Assembly: GCA_003254925.1 (NCBI GenBank) | Contig: QANZ01043183.1 | Span: 76,822 to 140,821, forward strand | Direction: 5' to 3' | Source of the DNA: Chamaecrista fasciculata | Taxonomy: Eukaryota; Streptophyta; Magnoliopsida; Fabales; Fabaceae | Length of the DNA: 64,000 nucleotides | Part shown: positions 13,001 through 22,197 of the stretch, in pieces | Position numbering within the stretch: the first letter of the stretch is position 1 | Layout: each line of letters starts with the position of its first letter | Program-made: the position numbers and the translations under genes | Notes under the pieces: generated by a model | The model's input: only the letters and a program-made list of their open reading frames with translations | Told to the model about the DNA's origin: nothing | Databases searched by the model: none

Positions 13001-13913
13001 CATCATTTTCTAATAGTTAACATATTGCACAAGCAAGAAAAATTGAAACTCAACCAAGATATACCCTCTCATGAAATTGAACAAATAATAGTGCTTGAAA
13101 AATGAAAAAGTTTAACATGTTTCCTCCAAGTTTGAATTTCCTACGACACTTGTACAAATACCATAAAGAAATTTGAAATTCCGCTGCCTTTAATCAAACT
13201 TAAGGAAACAAGAAAGTTTCCATTGGTTTTTGGAGAAAATCACGATGTGTCTGTCAATTTCAATGGCAACCACGGTTCACTCAATCTAAAATTTTCAAGG
13301 AAAGAACGCCTAATTGGCTTTAGTCTAATTGATGCGAAACAAAGAACAACGAATTACAAGATACTGTAACTCAGAAAAATAGTTGACTTAGTCTAGTGTG
13401 TGTCTATATAAGATTTATACTACGACAAACATAATAATCGGATATTTTTGCATGATATGCTTATTTAGATATATATAGATAGAGATTAAATGAAAACAAT
13501 ATGCATATGAGAAGAGTAATCTGAATCAGAATTTCAACAAAACAGATAAATAATTCAGTAACACTTTCACTGACCAAAGTCAAAGAACTCAAGTTCACTG
13601 AGGAAGAATAACCTCTCTCATACTAAATAAACCACAGCCGCCACAAGCAAGAGGCCAAAAAACGAGATAGACAAACAAAATTTTAATCCAAACCATTGCA
13701 TTAGCACAGAACTTGCGACAAATGACATCAAACCATAGAATCATCCACACTAAAACGAAACTCAAACAAATTTATCGAACAGAAAGAATCACTTCCGAGT
13801 TCCGACGCTCTTGTTTATTCAAATTTCAAAACAATGATTCAAACAAAAAAAAAAAGGAAGGACCGAACCTGAGAAGGATTCCGATGAGTGGAAAATCCGG
13901 ATTCCATTTCCAT
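8519..13913 (-). CDS. KUP3: HAK/KUP/KT potassium transporter, KUP3-like, upstream tandem copy
   Basis: A K+ transporter of the KUP/HAK/KT family, closest from memory to Arabidopsis KUP3/POT4. Coding exons: 13869-13913, 12558-12798, 12197-12442, 11531-11581, 11160-11420, 10926-10978, 10449-10563, 10096-10350, 8519-9606. They sum to 2355 nt, 784 residues, without a stop. All borders are GT..AG. It keeps the family core: [14 protein letters not shown] (about 35-46), [15 protein letters not shown] (about 97-111), [10 protein letters not shown] (168-177), [15 protein letters not shown], and the terminal [11 protein letters not shown]. The start chosen is the first in-frame Met; a second Met is two codons on. 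Intron 8 has a poly-G/(GA)n tract with a 16-base gap (10015-10030). Intron 6 has an exact 100-bp tandem duplication. This copy looks the more conserved of the pair, so it probably keeps the ancestral role in K+ uptake or distribution. Confidence 0.94.
9991..10071. repeat. Poly-G / gap / (GA)n tract in a KUP intron
   Basis: A run of G up to 10014, 16 undetermined bases (10015-10030), then (GA)n to about 10071. It lies in intron 8 of the upstream KUP gene. The gap is a sequencing stop at low-complexity DNA. The coding exons on either side are intact. Confidence 0.9.
10704..10903. repeat. Exact 100-bp tandem duplication in KUP intron 6
   Basis: Bases 10704-10803 are repeated without a difference at 10804-10903. 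The unit starts AAGGATTATATC and ends CAAGTACTC. It lies wholly within an intron, so the protein is not changed. It is either a very recent duplication or an assembly artefact. Confidence 0.95.
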
Positions 13914-14558
13914 GAGTGATTCGACCAAGCTGAAATCAAGCTCTGTACCTCCTCTATGCAAGAAACTAAGAAGCTGGTACTGAAAAACCAGTGACCCAAC
14001 CCGATATTCTCACATTCAGTGCTTTCAACTTTCAAGTTTTCAATTAAGTACCAAATAGCACTAAAATATTGGAACGTCTCAATTCTAATCCATCTCAATG
14101 TCACACAGTAGAAGAACTTGTTTACCTCACGCGGTTGATGAGCGCGTGGTTGTACATACTCTAGGATTGGCTGGTTAGTTTTTCACGAACCTAAACTGTT
14201 GGTGACGTGGACTGCTCATTGGAATACATGGCTACACACAATCACTGCCCAATTTGGATTCCTACTTGGCTACTTCTAATTTGGGTAAGTGATAAATTAC
14301 ATTATTTTCATTTCAAAGAGTCTTTAAAATACAGTTTTTCCATGTATTGATTTTTTGAGTTTAAGCTTAAAAATCATTAAAATACTTAATAGAATTTTTT
14401 CATTGAACTTAGACTATAGATAACTAATTTCAAATTACATATTTTGGCTTTCAGACAATTTTCTATTTATTTATATTGATTGAATATATTTTTCTTAATA
14501 ATATAAAAATTATGTTTTGAGAAATTGAAATGAAAACTATAAAGCTGAATTTGTCTAA
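13914..14558. promoter_or_regulatory. Upstream region of the KUP3-like gene
   Basis: This AT-rich region lies directly 5' of the upstream KUP gene (minus strand) and must hold its 5' UTR and promoter. I see no unambiguous TATA box or other motif that I could defend. Repeat-derived DNA begins at about 14559. Confidence 0.35.
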
Positions 14559-14690
14559 ATTTAACCTTGAGTTCACAATCTAAGTGCAGTCTCCGGAAGC
14601 CTGGAGTCGTCGGATCCTGCGAACAAGAATGCATAGGGGTCTCCTGCGATTCTCCTCTGATGCTCAAGTTAGAATAGTGATTAGAGAGTA
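14559..14690 (+). mobile_element. Fragment of the element found at 32495-32605
   Basis: The stretch with TTCACAATC, GTGCAGTCTCCGG, GTCGTCGGATC, GAATGCA.AGGGGTC and GATGCT.AAGTTA matches 32495-32605 in the same orientation with scattered differences. At 32.5 kb this DNA lies just upstream of a transposon reading frame, so it is probably LTR or leader sequence of that family. Here only about 130 bases are left and no coding part follows. Confidence 0.6.
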
Positions 14691-15269
14691 GGAGTGAGTT
14701 TCCAATAATCTGATTTATGAGCGGAGATTTTTTTTTTTTGTTAGGAAAAAGAACAAATTATTGTGAGAATGAGGTGCTTTGCTTCTCTAAATTGAAATCT
14801 ATTATTGGAAGGTTTGATGAGACTATAATTCTATTTAGTTTGTCAAACTTCATATTTCACACATTCTATATATTCCATTCCATCATACAAGTATCAAAGG
14901 ATCGCATACCAGCTTAATAATGCATCATAATATATAACAGACTTGACACATTAGGAATCAGAATATAATCTAATCTCTGATATTAGATGCTTCCTACCAT
15001 ATGACAATAATATGCTAATGGGGGACAAATAGATTTTTAAGTTAAATGAATCAATTTAGTTCTTTATTCTTTTTTTAACTATTTAGCTTTTTTTTTTCAT
15101 TAAGTATGATTAATGTTTAATCCATGTATAAAATTTTATATTCAGGAACTAATATGTTAGTAATTAATTTTTTAAGAACTAAATCATATTCATTAATATT
15201 TTTCCTCATATGGGAGTTGAATTCTTATAATGAGTATTGATGCTCACGGTGTGTTACTCCCCATCAAAC
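14691..15269. other. AT-rich intergenic DNA
   Basis: It includes a poly-T tract (about 14728-14741). No gene, RNA or terminal inverted repeat was recognised. Confidence 0.4.
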
Positions 15270-15600
15270 ATGAGTATAGACATGGGACACAACACGAATA
15301 TGGACACAGTGACACGTCAAGTTCTTAAAATTACACGTCACGAGACGACATATATTTATTAAAAAATAATAATTAAAAATCCATACATTTTGATAAAAAC
15401 TTCACAAATTATAATATTTATTCATAATATAGGACATATGTGTCATTATTTCCTATTGTTTGTTATATTAAAGTCACAAAAATTTGATTTTATATTCTGA
15501 AACTTATGAATATGTGTCGTGTGGGTGTCGTACGGGTGTCGGACACGGACACGTGTCTGACACGACGACACGTCTTCCAAATGAAGTGTTCATACTTCAT
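15270..15600. repeat. Dispersed GACACG-rich MITE-like repeat, copy 1
   Basis: It starts near TGAGTATAGACATG and ends AAGTGTTCATACTTCAT, an imperfect terminal inverted repeat. Both flanks are rich in GACAC/GTGTC. The centre (TTCTTAAAATTACACG, then AATTAAAAAT) matches the copy at 31123-31439 along its length. It has no coding capacity. Class is not settled. Confidence 0.6.
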
Positions 15601-15635
15601 AGGTTACTCCTTTTGAAATTTGATCGAGTAGGGTA

Positions 15636-16136
15636 AAAAAGAAGAAACTTATTATTTAGTCCCTCATTTTTTACTAAGTCAACGATTTGGTCCCTCGTTT
15701 ATCATAATTGTAAACTATTCAGTTTTTCATTTATCATAATTGTGAACTATTTAGTCCCTCATTTATCATAATTGAGTTTGACATCCTAATCACCTAAACC
15801 AACCAAACCGGACCAACAAACACAATTAAACCGACTTTAAATTGAGTTAGACCCAAATATTTGTATTATACGTGAAGCTTCCATAAGGCATAAATTATTA
15901 AATTATTCCTAAATCTGAAAGCCTAAGTGATTCCAAATAGTTAAATATGTGACATTCAACGTGTTACATGTACACTTAATGGTCAGGTTATCAGTGTTGG
16001 TAACAGAGATTGACTAAAGGACTAACGAGTTGACATTTTTAATTTTTGAAGAACCACACAGTTTATTTCAGAAATGCAGAGACCAAATAATTAAAATTGT
16101 GGAAAATGAGAAACCAAATAGTTAGGTGTCTTCTTC
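15636..16136. repeat. Palindromic MITE-like element
   Basis: The ends GAAGAAACTTATTATTTAGTC and AAATAGTTAGGTGTCTTCTTC are imperfect inverted repeats, and further arms with 'ttagtccctc' and 'gagaccaaat' pair with each other. There is no reading frame. A clear target duplication was not found. Confidence 0.5.
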
Positions 16137-16559
16137 AAAAAATTACCAAACTAGTCGAGCATAATCTAATATTTTGAATTCGGAAAACCACAAAATCAGT
16201 AAACGGAAAAAGTGATCAGCGACGTATTAATAAATCAATCAAAATTTGGCTCAAAAAAATCAATCAAAATCTAATAAAATGGATAAGAATAAAATAAGTT
16301 AGTGGTTAAACATGATTTATTAAGGGGTTAATTAGTTAGTGGATGTCGTGTTTGCTGGGTGAAGTTGTTCCCGCGCATCCTACGCGGAGTAACCTCATAG
16401 CGCGTGCATTCTCATCGCATTCAAGATGAGCGTCCACCTCTATGCATATCGTCATAGCCTAATCAGCTAGATTAGGAGAAGCCAAATAATTAATTAAGCT
16501 AAGAAGAAGCGAAATTGAATATAGAGAGATATAGAGAGATGTGGACACATAATGTGAAA

Positions 16560-16738
16560 CTAGGGGCTTTGCGTGCCCTAACGGGCACGCAAATATGTAT
16601 GTAAAATAAATAAGGGACTAAATTGTTAACTTAATAAAGAAAGAGAAACCAAATAGTAAATTTTCTCTTATTTTTAATTTCATAGACTATAGTTTTAAAC
16701 ATGGACGACCAGAAAGGGTGGAGCCATATAATATAAGA
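16560..16738 (-). mobile_element. 179-bp mini-Helitron (non-autonomous)
   Basis: On the minus strand the element starts TC (16738-16737) after A and ends CTAG (16563-16560) before T. A perfect hairpin GCGTGCCC-GTTA-GGGCACGC lies just inside the 3' end (16571-16590). It is nearly identical to 586-773 in opposite orientation. Together the two copies define both ends of the family. Confidence 0.8.
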
Positions 16739-16905
16739 TGAGTTACAATTTTTTTTTTTTATTTATTTTGGCCCAAATGAGTTACAACTTCTTATTGCTT
16801 CTACCAACAAAAAAAAAACTTCTCATTGCTAAATTATGTTTTGAATTTTATGTAAAAACTTAGAAAAAAAATCATATTTATTTTAAAGTATAAATATAAA
16901 ATTTA

Positions 16906-17281
16906 GACAAAAATATCATTTACATCTTCAAATTTTACATCAATTTTAAATTTTGTCCCTCATGTTTGTTTATTAACTTTTGTCACTAAAGTATTATATT
17001 TTGATCGATTTTATCATTTGTGTTAACTGTAGTCAAATATTAATGATAGATTTTACGTGTCTAATAACGTGTAATGTAAAATTAGTAGAAAAATAAATTC
17101 AAATTCTAACTTAAGTTAAACAACATGATAAAATTTATCATTAATTTATTGAAATAAATTAGTGAAAAGATAAAATCAACTAAAAAGTAAAATTTTGGTG
17201 GACAAAATAGACAATAAAAAAATATTAAAAAATAAATTAAAATTTAATATAAAGTTTAAGGACGAAAATGATACTTTTGCC
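16906..17281. mobile_element. Mutator-type MITE with 9-bp target duplication
   Basis: A 376-bp palindromic element with ends GACAAAAATATCATTT and AAATGATACTTTTGCC. It is flanked on both sides by TAAAATTTA (16897-16905 and 17282-17290), a 9-bp duplication as expected for the Mutator superfamily. Related copies lie at 19281-19575, 21107-21482 with 22181-22188, 55733-56050, and 60534-61341. There is no coding capacity. Confidence 0.8.
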
Positions 17282-17482
17282 TAAAATTTAAGTGATAAGA
17301 AAATAAAGAATCCAATTTTCATCTCATAACATACCCAGCATATATAACAAAGTTAATTTTGACAAATTTTAATTAGAAATGTTGTATTATACTATCATCC
17401 GTATGAGATATAGAAATATATAGTTTTGTTACATGTTTGTATTTACATTATTCTAATGCATATGTAATTTCATTAATTTAAA

Positions 17483-17640
17483 ATTAAAAGACGCGAGTTT
17501 GATTCTCGTTGTCGATGTGAAAGTCTTGTTGGTAGGTGATTTGTAAGTACTTTTGTAAATGTTCAAAGAATTTAGAGGCATACTCTAACTTTTGTGAACT
17601 TTTGAAACCTAACTCATCTAAACTATCCGTATTAAAAAAA
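17483..17640 (+). mobile_element. 5'-truncated SINE (family A)
   Basis: It begins inside a box B-like GCGAGTTTGATTCTCG, continues CTTGTTGGTAGGTGATTTG and CATCTAAACTATCCGTATT, and ends in poly-A (about 17632-17640). The order of blocks matches the SINE at 61498-61700, which has the full box A. AATTTAAA occurs on both sides and may be the target duplication. Confidence 0.6.
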
Positions 17641-19280
17641 AATTTAAAGGTCTATATTTTCCATTTAAATGACACAACTGACTTTGGTAATGATTGATTT
17701 TTCCTTTTTTTTTATTTATTAGTATATTATATTGTTGTTTCAAGCAACTTATTAGAACTTTATCAAAATATAAATAGAATTTGATATTAAAAAAAAATCG
17801 ATTTCGTTATCACAATATATATCACTTGATGAGGAAATCATTTTGAATACAAACATAAAGTTATGAAAAATATTTGTCCCCATATAATTGGCTGGAGTTT
17901 TGCACTATCTCACGAGAAATAAGTGAAATTTCACTCAAAAACATGTGATCATGTTGTGGACAGTAAAGCCGAGTCATGAAGTATGGTCATATGATTGTAC
18001 AGGTCTCATAAGATCGTAAATTTGCCAATTCAGGTATAAACATTTAAACATAGGGCATATATGGTTGTTTTTTCTTTTAATTGAATGTCTATAAAAATTG
18101 ATTTAGTACTAGTAGGGATTCTATGAAGCACATTCAATATTTTAATTAGTCAAATTAAGATAGTAATAAAGTGGCTGAATAAACAACAACATTGTGAAGA
18201 GTATTTATAACTTGTGATTAGCTGATGAGAAACATTTTAAAAACATATGCCAATAAAAAAAAAATCAAACTTAGCTTTTAGAAGCGAAGAGAAATTATTA
18301 AAAATCTGTTTAAACTCATTCATGCAAATTTGTTCATGAAAAATATTTAACATCCCTTGATACTAAATATCAAATAGCTTAAAGTAGTAAAATATAAAAA
18401 GCAATATAAAATATTAAGTGAATTCAAATATTATCTTAACTATTTTATATTTGTCTAAAAATAAACAGATGAAGCTTTAATTTATCAAATAGTTAAGATA
18501 ATATTAAGTGAATACAAATATCATCTTAACTCGATCTTTGACATTTTAGATAATTAAGTTTAACTGACAAATATTAAGCTTTAATTTATCATAAATTATT
18601 TATGTGAAATCAGAAATGTCAAAGAGAACATCTCCATGTCATTTTAATTAAATTAAACACGTAACAAAATGGTGAGAGGACGTGAAGTACGGGTTTCAGT
18701 TTTAAAATGATTAGCGTGTGTCATATCACTCATATTCATAGAGTCCTATTCAAAGATTTATTGCGTGATGACACTCAGAATTAGCATTTCCAAGAGTCCA
18801 ATTAACCAAATACATAAATAAAATAACGAAGACAAAATAATTAATTGAGGAATACGTACGTGGAGTGATGGAGTCCACTTGTTATCATTTTAGCACCTAC
18901 TACCTAACAGTACCAGTAAATTAGAGATTAATGAATATTTTATAAATCTCATGAATTAATTTTAAAATTTTGCCCTATAGGATATGATCATTTTTTTCTT
19001 TTAAAAATCCGTGCTTAGGTCTAAAGAGATAAAGAGAAGGTCTTACTCAAACTTACACAGCATATATTATATTTTATAAAAGAAAAAGATATAAAATATG
19101 AAATAAAACAACAAATCTTATATATAAGTATATAACATTATATTAATATCATGTTTTAGTTTCTTTCTTCTTCTTTTTTAAATTATCATTTGCAAGCCAT
19201 GTTTCAAATTGTATAAACGAGTATAAAGTGTAAACAAATGTATTAAAGTATTAGGGGTGGAGAATATAAGTATTTAAGAG
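17641..19280. other. AT-rich intergenic DNA
   Basis: There are no open frames of note and no recognisable RNA. A block at about 18419-18535 repeats the words AAATATTATCTTAACT and GTGAAT..AAATAT and looks like a degenerate local duplication. Confidence 0.4.
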
Positions 19281-19575
19281 GACAAAAGTATTAATTTCGT
19301 CCTCAAACTTTACACTAACTGTCAATTTTGTTCCTAATTTTTGTTGTTGTCAATTTCATCTCAAATGTTTCATATTTTATTCAATTTTATTTTTTTGATT
19401 AACTTCTTTTAATAAATTAACAACATGCTTCACCATGTTTTTTTTAATTTAAGTTATGATTTGAGTTCCTTAGTCGGTCAATTTTATATTAGATATCATT
19501 AGTCACGTAGATTTTGTTAATAATATTTAGCTAAAGTAAAAATAAATGATAAAAATGATTAAAATGCGAAATATT
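19281..19575. mobile_element. Truncated Mutator-type MITE
   Basis: The left end GACAAAAGTATTAATTTCGTC and the body, including ATATCATTAGTCACGTAG, match 55733-56050. The right arm is cut off at about 19575, and no second terminus is present. Confidence 0.6.
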
Positions 19576-19784
19576 AACGGGCTGGGCCAGCAGGAGTAGG
19601 GCCCATTAGTTTCAGTTAACGAAGCCCACGAACACACCAAAATGAAAATTCTTCCTATACAGACTTTAAACTTTAAAGTTGAAAGTTGAAACTACAGGAC
19701 ACGATGATGGACACACAAAGTCACAATAAGCCAAGCCAAGTAGCGAAATCCTCCTTTCTTTCTAGTTTCTTCCTTCTTCGACGA

Positions 19785-20549
19785 TCAGAAGAAATACGAC
19801 GAACTTCCCAAATGAAAACCTTCCGGCAGCTTCTCCGAAACCGCCGGCATTGTGCTCATCAGTGGGCTATGCGCGTAATCACCCGAATCCAAGCTCACAA
19901 ACGGATACGACGATTCAAATCCCGTTCCCATGCTCTGTTCCGAGTACCCGAAACCATTATCGAAAAATGTGGAGCTTGTAATATCCGGTGGCAATGGAGG
20001 AAGCTCGGTGTTGTTATCATCATACAATTGATGGAACGGCAAGTTATTATGCGCGTCGTCCACGGTGGCCGGCGCTTGAAATTGCTGGGCGTAAACCACC
20101 GAAGAATCTGAATTATTCGTAATCCCTAGAAACCCGCCTGGGAGATTACAATCCGCGGATCGTTTAATCGGGTCGGGTTGTTGATTCGGGGCGAAGAGAG
20201 ATGAGAAGTCGTGGGTTTCTTCATCGGGGGAGATAATGGGAGTGACGGAGGAGCCTGGAGGAGTATCAGAGTAGACGAAGTTGGTTCGAGCTCGATTTCC
20301 GCGCATGGAGCGTGCAGCTCGATCGTAGGCTAAAGCAGCTTCTTCGGCGGTATCGAATGTGCCGAGCCAATGCCTTTCTTTGGTGGAAGGGTCTCTTATT
20401 TCTGCTGCGTATCGTCCCCAAGGTCTTCTACGAACACCAAGGTACCTTCCTCCCCACGCTGTTCCATTTTGTTGCTCATGTGTCTTCGTGCTTGTTGTTG
20501 CCGTTTGCTTCTTTTTGGCCTTGGACAGCGACGAAGTGTATGGGTTCAT
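19785..20549 (-). CDS. LEP: AP2/ERF transcription factor, LEAFY PETIOLE-like (ERF group VIII type)
   Basis: An intronless 254-residue nuclear DNA-binding protein. A single AP2/ERF domain covers residues about 35-92: [20 protein letters not shown], then [20 protein letters not shown] and [10 protein letters not shown]. The Ala and Asp typical of ERF rather than DREB proteins are present (AEIRD). A basic KAKKKQ at 10-15 may serve in nuclear import. From memory, the N-terminus (MN..SSxSKxKKKQ) and the VYSDxPPGSSVT..SPDE stretch after the domain fit LEAFY PETIOLE and close relatives in shoot and leaf development. The frame is open 54 codons further upstream, but that part is hydrophobic and unlike the family, so I place the start at the Met before NPYTSS. 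The C-terminal region is rich in Ser, Pro and Asp/Asn, as in activation domains. The function is inferred. Confidence 0.85.
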   Translation of the reverse strand: MNPYTSSLSKAKKKQTATTSTKTHEQQNGTAWGGRYLGVRRRPWGRYAAEIRDPSTKERHWLGTFDTAEEAALAYDRAARSMRGNRARTNFVYSDTPPGSSVTPIISPDEETHDFSSLFAPNQQPDPIKRSADCNLPGGFLGITNNSDSSVVYAQQFQAPATVDDAHNNLPFHQLYDDNNTELPPLPPDITSSTFFDNGFGYSEQSMGTGFESSYPFVSLDSGDYAHSPLMSTMPAVSEKLPEGFHLGSSSYFF

Positions 20550-20765
20550 TAAGTGTTTGATAAAATACGTAAGAGAATAGATAGATGGAAATAATAGAGA
20601 GATGGTTTGTAGAGTTAGGGAAAAGAGACCAAGTCTACGAGTAAATGATAGTATATTGGTGAAGAAGAGAAGATAATGAAGATCAGTGGGAACTGGTTTA
20701 ATGGCATGCAAGGACTCTTCTCTTTTGTTGGTTATGTTGTTTTGTTTTTGGGTGTCAGCATGTCT

Positions 20766-20777
20766 GGTTTAAATAAG
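20766..20777 (-). promoter_or_regulatory. Possible TATA-like element of the ERF gene
   Basis: CTTATTTAAACC on the minus strand lies about 220 bases upstream of the chosen start codon. It is a plausible core promoter element by position and composition only. Confidence 0.25.
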
Positions 20778-21106
20778 AGAGAACTTGCTCATTAAAACCC
20801 TCATTAGCACCCTAACATTTTCTTATTTCCATCTGTGTCCTTCTTCTATGAATTAGTGCCAACACGTGCTCTCTTTTTGAAAACTTTATCAATATATATA
20901 TGTGTAAGATTCTGCTCCAAGTTATATCATAATTGAACAATCTAATCTATCAGAAAGAAAAGTCATTGATTAAAAAAATAAAAATAAAAAATAAAAAAAT
21001 GGAGGGTAGTGCAGGGCAACAGGATTCATCATCATTGACTCTTTAAGGAAACTCTTCTAAGAAATGAGTTTCAAATGATGGGATAGGAAGAGATGTATAT
21101 AATAGA

Positions 21107-22188
21107 GGCAAAAACACCAATTTCGTCCCCAAACTATACACTTGTTCTCAATTTCGTCCTCAATCTTTTTCTACTGTCAATTTCGTCTCCAATCTTTCAC
21201 ATTTTCGTCAATTTTATCCTTTGCTCTTATTTTAGCCAAATATTAACGACAAAATCTATGTGGCTAATGATATATAATGTAAAATTGATAGAAAAAAAAC
21301 TCAAATCCTAACTCAAATTGAAAAACCGGATGCAGCCTATCTTTAATTTATTAAAAGAAGTTAGTCAAAGGATAAAATTGACGAAAACGTGAAAGATTGG
21401 GGATGAAATTGACAGCAAAAAAAGATTGAGGACGCAATTGAGAGCAAGTGTAAAGTTTGGGGACGAAGTGAATGCTTTTGCCCATAGTTGTCAAATTGGG
21501 ATTCGAATCGTGAATCGTTGAGCTAATTTTTAAATCGTAAATCGTAAGTTGAATTGAATCGTAAAATTCAAGAACATACTGAATAATAGTCTGAAGTATG
21601 TTATATCAATGACAAAAAACTACATAAGTCTCACATAAAGTCATAAATAACAAATCATAATAAAAAAGAACCTTAAACGTCATAGTTCATAACTCATGAC
21701 TAGCGAAACAAAGCTAAACTGATTTGCTTCCTTTTATGTTGCAGCATACTCTATTTTCTGAAATTGTCTTTTCCTGATCTGTAATGCTTTTTTTATATAA
21801 TTATATTTGTTAGCATGATTCTAAGGATTATAGGGATAATTAACAGATTTGTTTTAGCTAATTGTAAATTTGTAGATGATTTGTCTAGTTTAATTATAGG
21901 AATTATTGTCTAACATAATTGTAGATGATTTGTCTAGCTTAATTATAGGAATTATTATCTCAAGCACATATCCGATCAGTTTTTTTCTTCAAATATCTGT
22001 TTTTTCACTAATCGCCAGAATCGTTTGATTCATGATTCCGGCACGAATCGTACGATTCCAACTAGAATCATACCGATTCAGGACATGAAACGATTCGGTC
22101 AAAGATACGTATCATTTTGATGCCGAATCGAATCAAATCGTAGGATTCGAATCGTGAATCGTAGAATTCTAACAACTATGCTTTTGCC
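21107..22188. mobile_element. Mutator-type MITE, split by a hAT insertion
   Basis: The element (GGCAAAAACACC ... GCTTTTGCC) is about 376 bp without the insert. It is flanked by a perfect 9-bp duplication TATAATAGA (21098-21106 and 22189-22197). Its arms carry CGTCCCCAAACT and AGTTTGGGGACG. A hAT element at 21483-22180 sits eight bases from its right end. The 9-bp duplication supports the Mutator superfamily. Confidence 0.85.
21483..22180. mobile_element. hAT-type non-autonomous element inside the MITE
   Basis: 698 bp, terminal repeats CATAGTTGTCAAATTGGGATT and (reverse complement of the right end) CATAGTTGTTAGAATTCTACG. The subterminal DNA is rich in GAATCG/CGATTC. It is flanked by an 8-bp duplication CTTTTGCC (21475-21482 and 22181-22188), which is the hAT signature. 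No transposase frame is present. Confidence 0.85.
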
Positions 22189-22197
22189 TATAATAGA

